A DNA stretch of 14,992 nucleotides, from assembly GCA_900545015.1 (NCBI GenBank), contig UQXJ01000033.1, forward strand, positions 1 through 14,992, in the 5' to 3' direction. The notes under the pieces were generated by a model. That model was not told where the DNA came from. It saw only the letters and a list, made by a program, of their open reading frames with translations, and did not search any database. Origin of the DNA: an uncultured Mollicutes bacterium (GTDB lineage: Bacteria > Bacillota_I > Bacilli_A > RFN20 > CAG-826). The position numbers were made by a program, and so were the translations under genes. Position 1 is the stretch's first letter; every line of letters starts with the position of its first letter. This document shows positions 6,626-13,810 of the stretch, piece after piece.

Positions 6626-7459
6626 TTACATCATAATCTCAATAAGTCTGCCAATTGAAGTCATAATTTCTTCGAAAGAAATCTCATTTGCATAGCTTGT
6701 TTTTGATGAATATGTTTTCCAGAACTTTTTCTGCATTGTGTTAGAAGAAACTGAATCAAGTATTTTCATAGCTTTTTCTCTATTTATTTCAAAAGCTCTA
6801 GAACGGCAGGTTGCAATAAAAGCTTCTTTTAAACTTTCATGATTTTTCTCTAAAAGTCTCTCCATAATATAAAGATCATAAAGGTCTTTTGCTCTACTAT
6901 TGAGTGCTCCTTTATGAAGGAATGTTTGTAGTTTTTCCGAAGCAACGCTCTCAATAGAATAACTCTTCAGATGAAGTATTTCTCCAGTAACAAGACATTT
7001 GTATTCATATTGTCTATCAGAAGGATAAACGACGTCGCCAGTGGCTAGATCAATGTCAAATCTTTGTCTGATGTTCTCTAATCTTCCTTCTATAGAAATA
7101 CTAAAACCACCGTAAATATCATCTTTCTTAATTTCTGACTCGCCAATGTATTTAAAAGAGACATTATCATCTACTTTTTCCTCACAAATTTCTTTCATTA
7201 TTTCAATAATAGTTTCTCGTTCTATTTGTATTTTTCTAACAATAAAATCGATATCTAATGTTGATCTTTTTTCAATCCCTAGAATTGAAGAGAGAAATAG
7301 ACCACCTTTAAGAACAAATTTTTCAGCATAAGGAGAAACTGATAATCTCTTTAGGAAGCAATCGAAAAAATACCTATAATAAACAACGTTAGCACTTATT
7401 TTTCTTTCTCTAGCAATATTCCCAACTTTTGCTGAAAGCGAATCCTTATTAATTTTCAT
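6626..7459 (-). CDS. abiEii: AbiEii/AbiGii-family nucleotidyltransferase toxin
   Basis: A 277-aa nucleotidyltransferase of the AbiEii family, the toxin of a type IV toxin-antitoxin and phage abortive-infection system. The family is reported to be GTP-binding or to transfer nucleotides. Visible motifs are KGG (51-53), the metal-site STLDIDF with D69 and D71, the third acidic strand RFDIDLATGD (D135/D137), and the downstream VASEKLQTFLHKGALNSRAKDLYDLYI containing the conserved SRxKDxYDL (188-195). All family signature residues appear present, so it looks active. The start is ATG at 7459 with AGAGG nine bases upstream. It overlaps the antitoxin gene by 11 bases, so the two are translationally coupled. 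The stop is TAA. The pair is in the usual antitoxin-first order. Confidence 0.92.
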   Translation of the reverse strand: MKINKDSLSAKVGNIARERKISANVVYYRYFFDCFLKRLSVSPYAEKFVLKGGLFLSSILGIEKRSTLDIDFIVRKIQIERETIIEIMKEICEEKVDDNVSFKYIGESEIKKDDIYGGFSISIEGRLENIRQRFDIDLATGDVVYPSDRQYEYKCLVTGEILHLKSYSIESVASEKLQTFLHKGALNSRAKDLYDLYIMERLLEKNHESLKEAFIATCRSRAFEINREKAMKILDSVSSNTMQKKFWKTYSSKTSYANEISFEEIMTSIGRLIEIMM

Positions 7460-8063
7460 AATTCAAAGCCTCTAGAATTTGATATACTTTATCTTCAATT
7501 TTTCTCATTCTCGAGTATCGAAAAAGGAATTCCATGTTTTTATCCTTTCCCTTCAAAAAAGTTTTAATTGACTTCAGAAATAATTCTGAATCATAGTCAT
7601 CTCTTTTTCTAATCATCTCAACTACCATTTTCTCTTTTGAAAAGCAGCAAATTTCATTGCCATACATTGTTTCTACAAAAACATTTCCTAGCAAAAAAAG
7701 ATTTACATTATTCTCGATGTGATAAACAACATTCTCGTCAAGATTTTCTTTTCGAACACGATATCCTTTAGGAATCGTAAATTCTATCACCTCCGGAAAC
7801 CTATCAGTCAAGCCTAGAATAAAAAGAGCAGTCGCACCTGAGTAAACAACTTTTGGATATTGTTTTTGTAATTGAAAAAGCGTGTCAACCGTTCCATCTG
7901 CCTTTCCATATACACCTTGTCTTATTTTTATAAGCCCATTAGCTTGAACGAATCTTAAAAAACTAGCTGGGGATATTCCTTTAGCAATTACATCTTTCCT
8001 AGAAACTGAACCGTCTCCAATTTCCATCATTTTTTTAATAATCTCATTTTTAGAATGATTCAT
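7449..8063 (-). CDS. abiEi: AbiEi-type antitoxin / transcriptional regulator
   Basis: A 204-aa partner of the toxin downstream. The N-terminal 55 or so residues form a winged helix (SRKDVIAKGISPASFLRFVQ, then GLIKIRQGVYG). The C-terminal part has YSGATALFILGLTDRFPEVIEFTIPKGYR and CCFSKEKMVVEMIRKR, typical of AbiEi-like/DUF6088 antitoxins. In characterised AbiE systems this protein neutralises the toxin and represses its own operon. The ATG at 8063 is chosen over an in-frame GTG at 8072 because that GTG is part of the ribosome site AAAGGTGAT. A well-placed promoter lies at 8087-8115, and the palindrome CTAATATTAG (8079-8088) at its -10 edge is a possible operator half for autoregulation. Confidence 0.9.
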   Translation of the reverse strand: MNHSKNEIIKKMMEIGDGSVSRKDVIAKGISPASFLRFVQANGLIKIRQGVYGKADGTVDTLFQLQKQYPKVVYSGATALFILGLTDRFPEVIEFTIPKGYRVRKENLDENVVYHIENNVNLFLLGNVFVETMYGNEICCFSKEKMVVEMIRKRDDYDSELFLKSIKTFLKGKDKNMEFLFRYSRMRKIEDKVYQILEALNYEN

Positions 8064-8086
8064 TTGTATCACCTTTTTCTAATATT

Positions 8087-8115
8087 AGTGTAACAAACGC
8101 TTCATAAAATATCAA
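8087..8115 (-). promoter_or_regulatory. Promoter of the abiEi-abiEii operon
   Basis: On the minus strand: -35 TTGATA (8115-8110), 17-base spacer, -10 TACACT (8092-8087). The start of transcription would fall near 8080, leaving a leader of about 17 bases. CTAATATTAG (8079-8088) overlaps the -10 and start site and could bind the AbiEi repressor. Confidence 0.65.
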
Positions 8116-8181
8116 CTGTATTATAATATAAAACGATTACTTGTATAATGTAGCATAGACAAATTAAGTTACCAAAAAAAG

Positions 8182-8225
8182 AAAATCCTACACTTGCTAT
8201 TAAATTTCTTAAAAAGATGGATTTT
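8182..8225 (-). terminator. Weak terminator candidate after rlmD
   Basis: GGATTTT at 8219-8225 pairs with AAAATCC at 8182-8188 across a 30-base A/T loop. On the minus strand a T-rich run follows. The stem is only seven pairs and overlaps the rlmD stop, so this is a weak call. Confidence 0.3.
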
Positions 8226-9562
8226 TATTTTTTCAATATCATCGATACAATATTTTCAACGTGATAAGTTCTAGGGAACATATCTACAAAATCAATTGAT
8301 TCAATTTTATAGAATTTTTTAAGTGTAAATAAATCACGTGCAAGTGTACCTACATCGCATGAAATATATACAATTTTTTCAGGTTTATTTTTAATTAAAG
8401 AATTTAAGAATTTTTCATCAAGTCCTTTACGTGGAGGATCAACAAAAACGCAATTAAATTTCTTATCAATCATATAATCAGCAGCATCTTTGCATTCAAA
8501 ATGTGCATTAGTTATCTTGTTATAATAAGCGTTGTTTTTAGCATCAACAATTGCTTCTTTAACAATTTCAACACCATAAACTTCTTTAGCTTTTTTAGAT
8601 GCAATTAAGCCAATTGTTCCGATTCCACAATATGCATCAAGTACTATATCATCTTTATTTAAATTTGCTTTTTCTAAAGCTAATCCATATAAAACTTCAC
8701 ATTGATCATGATTTACTTGATAAAAAGATTTGGAACTAATTTTAAATTTAATTCCACATAAAGTATCAAAAATAAATCCAGGGCCATAGGCAATTTCTTC
8801 CTTTTCACCTAAAATAACGTTAGTTTTGCGGGGATTTTCATTAATTATTACAGTTGTTATGTTGTCACTTTCTTTAACTAAAGCTTTAACAAAATTGTTT
8901 CTAGATTTAAAACGAGCATCTTTAACAACTAAAACTACCATTATTTCTTTGCTTACTTTTCCGACTCTAATAAGGACATGCCTAAGGTCACCAAAGCCAG
9001 TATCTTCATCGTATGCTCTAATTTTCATTGACTCCATTAAAGTCTTAATTGTCTTTAAAATCTTTACGTGTTCAATAGATTCAATCGCACATTCTTTAAT
9101 AGGAACAATATCGTGTGTTTTAAATTTATAAAAACCATAAACAAGTCTCTTTTGTTTATCGTATCCAAAAGGAACTTGGATTTTATTTCTATAATAATAT
9201 GGTTCTTCCATTCCATAGATTTTAGAACCTTTATAATCAATTTTAGCAATTGAAGATATTGTTTTTAACGCTTGTTCTTTTTTATATTCTAACTCTTTTT
9301 CATAAAGTAAATTTTGATAAGAACACCCACCACAGCTTGTTGCACAAGGACATTTAGGAGTAATTCTATATGGTGAAAATTTAGTTATTTTAACTATTTC
9401 TCCAACATTATATTTTTGTTTTTCATATAAAATTTCTACATCTGCTTCTTCTCCAATAAGCAAAGAAGGAACAAAAGTAATCTTATTTAAATCACTTTCG
9501 CATAAGCCTTGCCCATCGAAAGTAAAATCAATACATTTAACGTGTGTAATAATATTTTTCAT
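8225..9562 (-). CDS. rlmD: 23S rRNA (uracil-5-)-methyltransferase, RlmD/RlmCD type
   Basis: Makes m5U in 23S rRNA using S-adenosylmethionine. In Bacillota one enzyme (RlmCD) can serve both U747 and U1939, so the exact target is inferred. The 445-aa protein has an N-terminal TRAM domain (about 1-60), then the 4Fe-4S cysteines C71, C77, C80 (PKCPCATSCGGCSYQ) and C157. The methyltransferase core shows SFYQVN (278-283), motif I DAYCGIGT (308-315), VDPPRKG (373-379), the catalytic cysteine in ISCDVGTLARD (C401) and the general-base glutamate in HVENIV (E435). All active-site residues are present and the length is normal. The start is ATG 9562; the ribosome site is weak (TTAAAGAC). It follows the 104-aa Fmt-C-like gene by 25 bases and probably shares its transcript. 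Confidence 0.94.
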   Translation of the reverse strand: MKNIITHVKCIDFTFDGQGLCESDLNKITFVPSLLIGEEADVEILYEKQKYNVGEIVKITKFSPYRITPKCPCATSCGGCSYQNLLYEKELEYKKEQALKTISSIAKIDYKGSKIYGMEEPYYYRNKIQVPFGYDKQKRLVYGFYKFKTHDIVPIKECAIESIEHVKILKTIKTLMESMKIRAYDEDTGFGDLRHVLIRVGKVSKEIMVVLVVKDARFKSRNNFVKALVKESDNITTVIINENPRKTNVILGEKEEIAYGPGFIFDTLCGIKFKISSKSFYQVNHDQCEVLYGLALEKANLNKDDIVLDAYCGIGTIGLIASKKAKEVYGVEIVKEAIVDAKNNAYYNKITNAHFECKDAADYMIDKKFNCVFVDPPRKGLDEKFLNSLIKNKPEKIVYISCDVGTLARDLFTLKKFYKIESIDFVDMFPRTYHVENIVSMILKK

Positions 9563-9587
9563 GTCTTTAAGTATATATAAAATTAAG

Positions 9588-9902
9588 CTACTTTAAAATA
9601 GCATTTAAAACTTCATCTCTTCCAACAAGATTAATAAAATCTTTTGATGTCATTTCTTCATCTTTATAAATTAATTCACTAACTTCTAAATATCCATTTT
9701 TTAAGGCAACAATAATTTTATTTCTGTTTAAAGATTGGATTCCGCCACAGGGAAGAAGCTGTAAAGTTATTGGTCCTTTGTATTTTTTATATTTAGTGAA
9801 AATGATTTTTTCATCGTTAAAATAAACTAAATAATTAATTTTGGATTTAAAATCAATGTCTAAATTAAAGTCTAATTTTATTGTAATTCTTTCTCTTTTC
9901 AT
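9588..9902 (-). CDS. Small protein resembling the C-terminal domain of Met-tRNA formyltransferase
   Basis: A 104-aa protein with no catalytic formyltransferase half. Its second half, LPCGGIQSLNRNKIIVALKN... to MTSKDFIN (about 50-91), follows the pattern of the Fmt C-terminal OB-fold: a PG-I turn, I-V-A strand, then G-x-L-x-x-x-x-L and a polar stretch before MSAxDFLNG. Position by position it has NG-YLEV (69-74), SELIYKDEE and MTSKDF (84-89). The first half is short and only loosely comparable. In full-length Fmt this domain binds tRNA. Being next to metG fits a Met-tRNA theme, but function as a separate domain is inference. The start is ATG 9902; no ribosome site is visible, and the strong metG terminator lies just upstream, so its expression is unclear. 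Alternatives are a decayed fmt remnant or an unrelated OB-fold protein. Nothing in the reading frame looks broken. Confidence 0.55.
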   Translation of the reverse strand: MKRERITIKLDFNLDIDFKSKINYLVYFNDEKIIFTKYKKYKGPITLQLLPCGGIQSLNRNKIIVALKNGYLEVSELIYKDEEMTSKDFINLVGRDEVLNAILK

Positions 9903-9930
9903 AAAAATAGTTGAGATTTGCGTAGTTTTT

Positions 9931-9960
9931 AAAAAATAGAGCCGTTTTGCTCTATTTTTT
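9931..9960 (-). terminator. Strong Rho-independent terminator of metG
   Basis: AAAAAATAGAGC and GCTCTATTTTTT make a 12-pair stem with a six-base loop (CGTTTT on plus), flanked by T-runs on both strands. It begins within the metG stop codon. Confidence 0.85.
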
Positions 9961-11551
9961 ATTTGTTTCCACCCATTAAAGATTTAATGTATTCAGCTTC
10001 TTTTACTGTATCAAGTCTAGGGAATAAAGCTTCACCTTTTTTGACAACATGTTTATCTAAGATGTTCTTATTTTTAATGTTGTTGAAGTCACTTTCATCT
10101 TTATTCATTCCAAGTGATTCATAAATTAATTTTGATTTTTCAACGAGAACTGGTTCAAGAAGTTTAGTTCCTACAAAGATGATATTTGCAAGATGAGCCA
10201 TAACACTCTTTAAATTTCTTATTTTAGTTTCATCTTTAGCAAGTGCCCATGGTGCCATTTCTTCAATGTATTTATTTGCTCTAGCAAATAAATTCATAAC
10301 ATCAATGTAAGCTTCTGTTACATGGAGATCGTCCATTTTAGAAATAAAGCTATCAATTGTGTTATCGGTCAATACTTCAAGTTCATGATCAAATTCATTA
10401 ACATTTGATTCAAATTCAGGAATCTCACCGCCAAAATATTTTTGAATCATTGAAACTGTTCTACTAACTAAGTTTCCAATGTTATTAGCAAGATCCATAT
10501 TTATTCTTTCAACGAATTGTTCTGGAGTAAATTGCCCATCTTGTCCAAACACAACTTCTCTTACAAGATAATATCTAACAGCATCAACGCCATATTTTTC
10601 AATTAATGGATAAGGTGAAACAACATTTCCTTTTGATTTTGACATCTTTCCATCTTTCATCATAAGTAACCCATGAACAAATACTCTATCAGGAAGTCTA
10701 GCACCAATACTTGTTAAAAATTCTGGCCAATAAATTGTATGGAATCTAGTAATGTCAGCTCCAATAATATGGATAATTTCACTTTCTTCACTAGCCCAGA
10801 ATTTTTGATATAAAGAATCATCCTTGCTTCCATAGCCTAATGCACTTAAATAATTAAATAATGCATCAAGCCAAACATAAGCAACGTGTTTTTCGTTTTC
10901 TTTTAAAGGTACACCCCATGAAAAACTTGTTCTAGAAACACATAAATCAGCTAATCCAGGTTTAATAAATGTATTAAGCATTTCTGTTTTTCTATTTACA
11001 GGATAAATAACGTTTGGATTTTCATACCATTTTAAAACATCTGGTAAATATTTATTTGTTTTAAAGAAGAAACATTCTTCTGTAGCTTTTTCTACAGGTC
11101 TACCACAATCAGGGCAGAGATGATTTTCCCCAACTTGAGTATCAGTCCAGAAAGATTCACAAGGAACACAATACCATCCTTCATATTTTCCTAGATAAAT
11201 ATCATCATGTTGATACATTGTGCTAAAAGCATCTTGTACAACTTTTACATGTCTTTCATCAGTTGTCCTAATAAAATCATCGTTAGAAATTTCTAAAGCA
11301 TCCCAAAGTTTTTTAAAAATTGTAACAATACCATCAACATATTCTTTAGGTGTTTTGCCTTGAGCTTTTGCATTTTTTTCAATCTTTAAACCATGCTCAT
11401 CAGTTCCTGTTAAGAAATAGACATCAAAATGTCTCATTCTTTTATAACGAGCGATAACATCGGCTAAAGTTGTGCAATATGCGTGTCCAATATGTGGGTT
11501 TCCACTTGGATAATAAATAGGTGTTGTAATATAAAATCTTTTCTTTTCCAT
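9959..11551 (-). CDS. metG: Methionyl-tRNA synthetase (short form)
   Basis: Class I synthetase that charges tRNA-Met in the cytoplasm. Visible features are the HIGH motif as HIGH at residues 20-23 (NPHIGHAYC), FLTGTDEHG, a single zinc knuckle with C128, C131, C146 and C149, and KMSKS at 302-306. The anticodon-binding helical domain follows (about 360-500, with ANNIGNLVSRT and the W of MAPWALAKDE). At 530 aa it lacks the C-terminal tRNA-binding EMAP/OB domain found on many 650-670-aa bacterial MetRS, so it is the short form, probably monomeric. The start is ATG 11551 with AAGGAAAG six to seven bases upstream. It lies 69 bases after nfo and ends in a strong terminator; whether nfo and metG are cotranscribed is not certain. 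The protein looks intact. Confidence 0.97.
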   Translation of the reverse strand: MEKKRFYITTPIYYPSGNPHIGHAYCTTLADVIARYKRMRHFDVYFLTGTDEHGLKIEKNAKAQGKTPKEYVDGIVTIFKKLWDALEISNDDFIRTTDERHVKVVQDAFSTMYQHDDIYLGKYEGWYCVPCESFWTDTQVGENHLCPDCGRPVEKATEECFFFKTNKYLPDVLKWYENPNVIYPVNRKTEMLNTFIKPGLADLCVSRTSFSWGVPLKENEKHVAYVWLDALFNYLSALGYGSKDDSLYQKFWASEESEIIHIIGADITRFHTIYWPEFLTSIGARLPDRVFVHGLLMMKDGKMSKSKGNVVSPYPLIEKYGVDAVRYYLVREVVFGQDGQFTPEQFVERINMDLANNIGNLVSRTVSMIQKYFGGEIPEFESNVNEFDHELEVLTDNTIDSFISKMDDLHVTEAYIDVMNLFARANKYIEEMAPWALAKDETKIRNLKSVMAHLANIIFVGTKLLEPVLVEKSKLIYESLGMNKDESDFNNIKNKNILDKHVVKKGEALFPRLDTVKEAEYIKSLMGGNK

Positions 11552-11590
11552 AATCTTTCCTTAAGTATTAATTAATTTACCACTTTACAG

Positions 11591-11610
11591 TCATTTTATA
11601 AATAAAATGA
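11591..11610. repeat. A/T palindrome between nfo and metG
   Basis: TCATTTTAT and ATAAAATGA are nine-base arms around AA. There is no T-run after it on the minus strand, so it is a poor terminator. It may be an operator, or chance in A/T-rich DNA. Confidence 0.3.
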
Positions 11611-11620
11611 AGTATTAAAA

Positions 11621-12457
11621 CTATTGTTTTGAGTTTTCTTTAACGAACTCTATTTCTTTTTTATATCCTAAATCATCATTTGGTGTTTCTAAAATAAAAG
11701 AGAGACCATCAAATTTAGGTTCATTTATTATTTTAATAAAGGCTTCTTTTCCAATATTTCCTTTTCCTAAGCATTCATGACGATCTTTATGTGAACCTAA
11801 AATATTTTTAGAGTCATTTAAATGTATTGCTTTTAAATATTTTAAGCCAATAACTTCATCAAACTTTTTAAGAACACCTCCTAAATCATTTTTAATATCA
11901 TAACCAGCATCAAAAACGTGACAAGTATCTAAACAAACGCCAATTTTATCTTTTAAATTAATGCCATCAATAATTTCTTTAATTTCTTCAAAAGTTGAAC
12001 CAACTTCACTTCCTTTTCCAGCCATTGTTTCAAGAACAATTGTAGTTGTTTGTCCTTCAAATATAATGTCATTTAAAGCGTCAATAATTTCTTTAATTGC
12101 TGCTTCTTTAGATTGAGACAATCTACTACCTGGATGAAAATTTAAATATTGATTTGGTATTTTTTCCATCTTTAGAAGATCTTCTTTAAAAATTCTTTTT
12201 GAAAATTCTCTAATATCTTCTTTATCAGAGCATAAATTCAATGTGTAAGGCATATGAGCAACTAGTTTTCCAAAATTATTATCATTTAAATAATTAATTA
12301 AAGCACTAGCGTCTTCATTACTTAATTCTTTACTTTGTCCACCTCTAGGATTTCTTGTAAAGAAAGCAAAAGTATTTCCATGTAATACGTCTTTTTCATG
12401 GATTGCCATACCTAAATATCCATAGCTTAGTGATTCGTGATTTCCAATATATATCAT
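11621..12457 (-). CDS. nfo: Endonuclease IV (AP endonuclease, deoxyribonuclease IV)
   Basis: Base-excision-repair enzyme that cuts 5' of abasic sites with a three-zinc centre. The 278 aa match the family's usual length of about 280. The metal ligands can be followed through the TIM barrel: H68 (AHMPY), H108 (NFHPGS), E143 (VLETMAGKGSEVG), D177 and H180 (CLDTCHVFDAGYD), H212 (IHLNDSKN), D225 and H227 (GSHKDRHECLGKG), and E257 (FILETP). The start is ATG 12457 with AAAGGAT at good spacing. The ribosome site lies immediately past the rpmE terminator's T-run. The stop is TAG. The gene looks fully functional. Confidence 0.96.
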   Translation of the reverse strand: MIYIGNHESLSYGYLGMAIHEKDVLHGNTFAFFTRNPRGGQSKELSNEDASALINYLNDNNFGKLVAHMPYTLNLCSDKEDIREFSKRIFKEDLLKMEKIPNQYLNFHPGSRLSQSKEAAIKEIIDALNDIIFEGQTTTIVLETMAGKGSEVGSTFEEIKEIIDGINLKDKIGVCLDTCHVFDAGYDIKNDLGGVLKKFDEVIGLKYLKAIHLNDSKNILGSHKDRHECLGKGNIGKEAFIKIINEPKFDGLSFILETPNDDLGYKKEIEFVKENSKQ

Positions 12458-12471
12458 AATTTATCCTTTAT

Positions 12472-12497
12472 AAAACAAAAGCCAGGTCATCCCTGGC
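12472..12497 (-). terminator. Rho-independent terminator of rpmE
   Basis: On the minus strand GCCAGG-GATGA-CCTGGC is a G/C-rich six-pair stem followed by TTTTGTTTT, seven bases past the rpmE stop. The nfo ribosome site begins within 10 bases of the T-run, so nfo translation depends on read-through or a promoter hidden here. Confidence 0.85.
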
Positions 12498-12503
12498 ATT
12501 TCA

Positions 12504-12710
12504 TTACTTTGTTCTATTGTATTTTTTGTTGAATCTATCAACTCTACCATCTGCTTGAGTAAATCTTTGTTTACCTGTGTAGAATGGATGACATTTTGAA
12601 CATGTATCAACTCTAATTTCGTTTAATGTTGATTCTGTTTCGAATGTGTTACCACATGAGATGCATGTAACTTTGCATTTGTGATACTTTGGGTGAATTC
12701 CGTCTTTCAT
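12504..12710 (-). CDS. rpmE: 50S ribosomal protein L31, zinc-binding form
   Basis: Ribosomal large-subunit protein of 68 aa that bridges the subunits. The family opening MKDGIHPKYHKCKVTC is present, and four cysteines form a zinc ribbon: C16, C19, C37 and C40 (ISCGNTF ... CSKCHPFYTGKQ). This is the C+ (zinc) paralogue; a zinc-independent partner is not in this window. The start is ATG 12710 behind a strong AAGGAG, with its own promoter at 12766-12793 and a terminator after the gene. The roughly 48-base leader contains TTCTTTAAGAA, a possible hairpin for autoregulation. Confidence 0.97.
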   Translation of the reverse strand: MKDGIHPKYHKCKVTCISCGNTFETESTLNEIRVDTCSKCHPFYTGKQRFTQADGRVDRFNKKYNRTK

Positions 12711-12765
12711 AATTTATACTCCTTCTGCCTTAAAAACATACGCGTTCTTAAAGAAAGCACTTAAT

Positions 12766-12793
12766 AGTATATAGATTTTTTATCGTTTAGCAA
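12766..12793 (-). promoter_or_regulatory. Promoter of rpmE
   Basis: On the minus strand: -35 TTGCTA (12793-12788), 16-base spacer, -10 TATACT (12771-12766). Transcription would begin near 12759. Confidence 0.65.
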
Positions 12794-12802
12794 GAAATAA
12801 AA

Positions 12803-12827
12803 TTTTATATGCTTTTATCATATAAAA
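12803..12827 (-). terminator. A/T-rich terminator candidate after the SDR gene
   Basis: TTTTATATG and CATATAAAA form a nine-pair stem with a seven-base loop, followed on the minus strand by TTTTATTT. The stem is weak in G/C but well placed, about 40 bases past the SDR stop and just before the rpmE promoter. Confidence 0.45.
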
Positions 12828-12866
12828 ACTACTAAAATTATCTTTTATATTTAACTTTGTAATGAA

Positions 12867-13646
12867 TCAGATCTTTTCCTTAAGTGTTTTTGCGCTTTCT
12901 TTAAGCATAATTTTTCTTGAAACAAATCTAGACATAAAATATTGAAATCTATTGCCTTTTCCAATAATATAAAAATCTTTTCCTTGAATTGATTTTGTAT
13001 AGCCAATTAAAGCTACGTCTTTTGCTTCAATTGGTTTTTTCTTTTTAAATGTAAAGTCATTATGTGCTTCAGCAACAAATTTAGAATTAAATGGTCCTGG
13101 GCATAATGTCAAGCATTTAACTTTCGTATTTCTTAATTCAAAAGAAATTGCACTAGATAAACTGTTAACATAAGCTTTTACTGCATGATACGTACACATA
13201 TAAGGTCCTGGATAAAGTCCAGCAATTGAACAAATATTTATAATATGGCCTTCATTATTTTTAAGCATATTGTCTAAATAAACACGTGAAAAATATAAAA
13301 GTGCATTGCAACATACATTAGTCATAGCGATTTGTTTATAAACTTCCATGTCTTTAAAATCCTTACAATCACCAAATCCTGCACAATTTACTAAGTTATT
13401 AATAAATAAGTCTTCTTTATTTGTAAAATCTAAAACTTTTTTATATTCTTCCGTTTTACTTAAATCAGCTACTACAGTATAAACTTCAACAGTTTTAAAC
13501 CTATTATTAATTTCTTCTTTTAAAGAATTAATTCCATTTTCATTAATATCAACAAGTACGACATTATTTCCTTTGCTAGCATAAAGCAAAGCGAATTCTT
13601 TGCCTAATCCGCTTCCACTACCAGTTATTAAAGTTGCTTTTCTCAT
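12867..13646 (-). CDS. Short-chain dehydrogenase/reductase (SDR)
   Basis: Classical SDR oxidoreductase, 259 aa, substrate unknown. It has the Rossmann glycine motif TGSGSGLG (8-15), D33 at the end of the second strand (VVLVDIN), which favours NAD(H) over NADP(H), and NCAG (87-90). N110, S140, Y153 and K157 (NICSIAG...YHAVKAY) complete the catalytic tetrad, and PGP follows at 183-185. The tail (GKDFYIIGKGNRFQYFMSRF) is like that of DltE-type or general SDRs. The start is ATG 13646 with AGAGGA at good spacing. A TATAAT (13715-13710) lies about 65 bases upstream; a -35 placed 17 bases before it (GATTAA) is poor and straddles the intron 3' boundary at 13736. The intron may therefore have separated the gene from its original promoter. 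The stop is TGA. Confidence 0.9.
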   Translation of the reverse strand: MRKATLITGSGSGLGKEFALLYASKGNNVVLVDINENGINSLKEEINNRFKTVEVYTVVADLSKTEEYKKVLDFTNKEDLFINNLVNCAGFGDCKDFKDMEVYKQIAMTNVCCNALLYFSRVYLDNMLKNNEGHIINICSIAGLYPGPYMCTYHAVKAYVNSLSSAISFELRNTKVKCLTLCPGPFNSKFVAEAHNDFTFKKKKPIEAKDVALIGYTKSIQGKDFYIIGKGNRFQYFMSRFVSRKIMLKESAKTLKEKI

Positions 13647-13668
13647 TATTTTTTTCCTCTTTTCTAAC

Positions 13669-13692
13669 TAATTAATTGTTATTAATTAATTG
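13669..13692. repeat. Two 10-bp direct repeats before the SDR gene
   Basis: TAATTAATTG occurs at 13669-13678 and 13683-13692, 14 bases apart, just downstream of the TATAAT. It could be an operator or simple A/T sequence. Confidence 0.3.
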
Positions 13693-13735
13693 AATTTCTT
13701 AATACTTTAATTATATTCTTGCTTTAATTTCCTTA

Positions 13736-13798
13736 ATCGAGTAGAGGCTTTTGACCCCTCTCACACCACCGTACGTACGGTCTTCCGTATACGGCGGT
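13736..13798 (-). ncRNA. Group II intron domains V and VI
   Basis: On the minus strand 13798-13765 folds as domain V: nine pairs (ACCGCCGTA/TACGGTGGT, one central G-T wobble), a two-base CG bulge, five pairs (TACGG/CCGTA) and an AAGA loop, 34 bases in all. The triad at positions 3-5 is CGC, as in group IIC introns such as that of Oceanobacillus iheyensis, rather than the commoner AGC. Domain VI follows: GAG/CTC, a bulged A at 13742, AGGGG/CCTCT and a short loop. The bulged A lies seven bases from the predicted 3' splice site, right for a branch point. The intron would end with CTCGAT at 13736. Both domains look functional. Confidence 0.85.
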
Positions 13799-13810
13799 TT
13801 AAATAATTTA

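Noticed and set aside
8064..8072. GTG start for abiEi
   Set aside because: The GTG is part of the ribosome site AAAGGTGAT serving the ATG at 8063.
8166..8262. Plus-strand remnant of a gene (KLPKKENPTLAIKFLKK-like reading)
   Set aside because: There is no start or ribosome site, the frame runs into rlmD antisense, and I recognise no family; it is likely chance.
1067..13646. Mycoplasma-type code with TGA as Trp
   Set aside because: Two intact genes end in TGA at the family-expected length, and the metG tryptophans checked are TGG.
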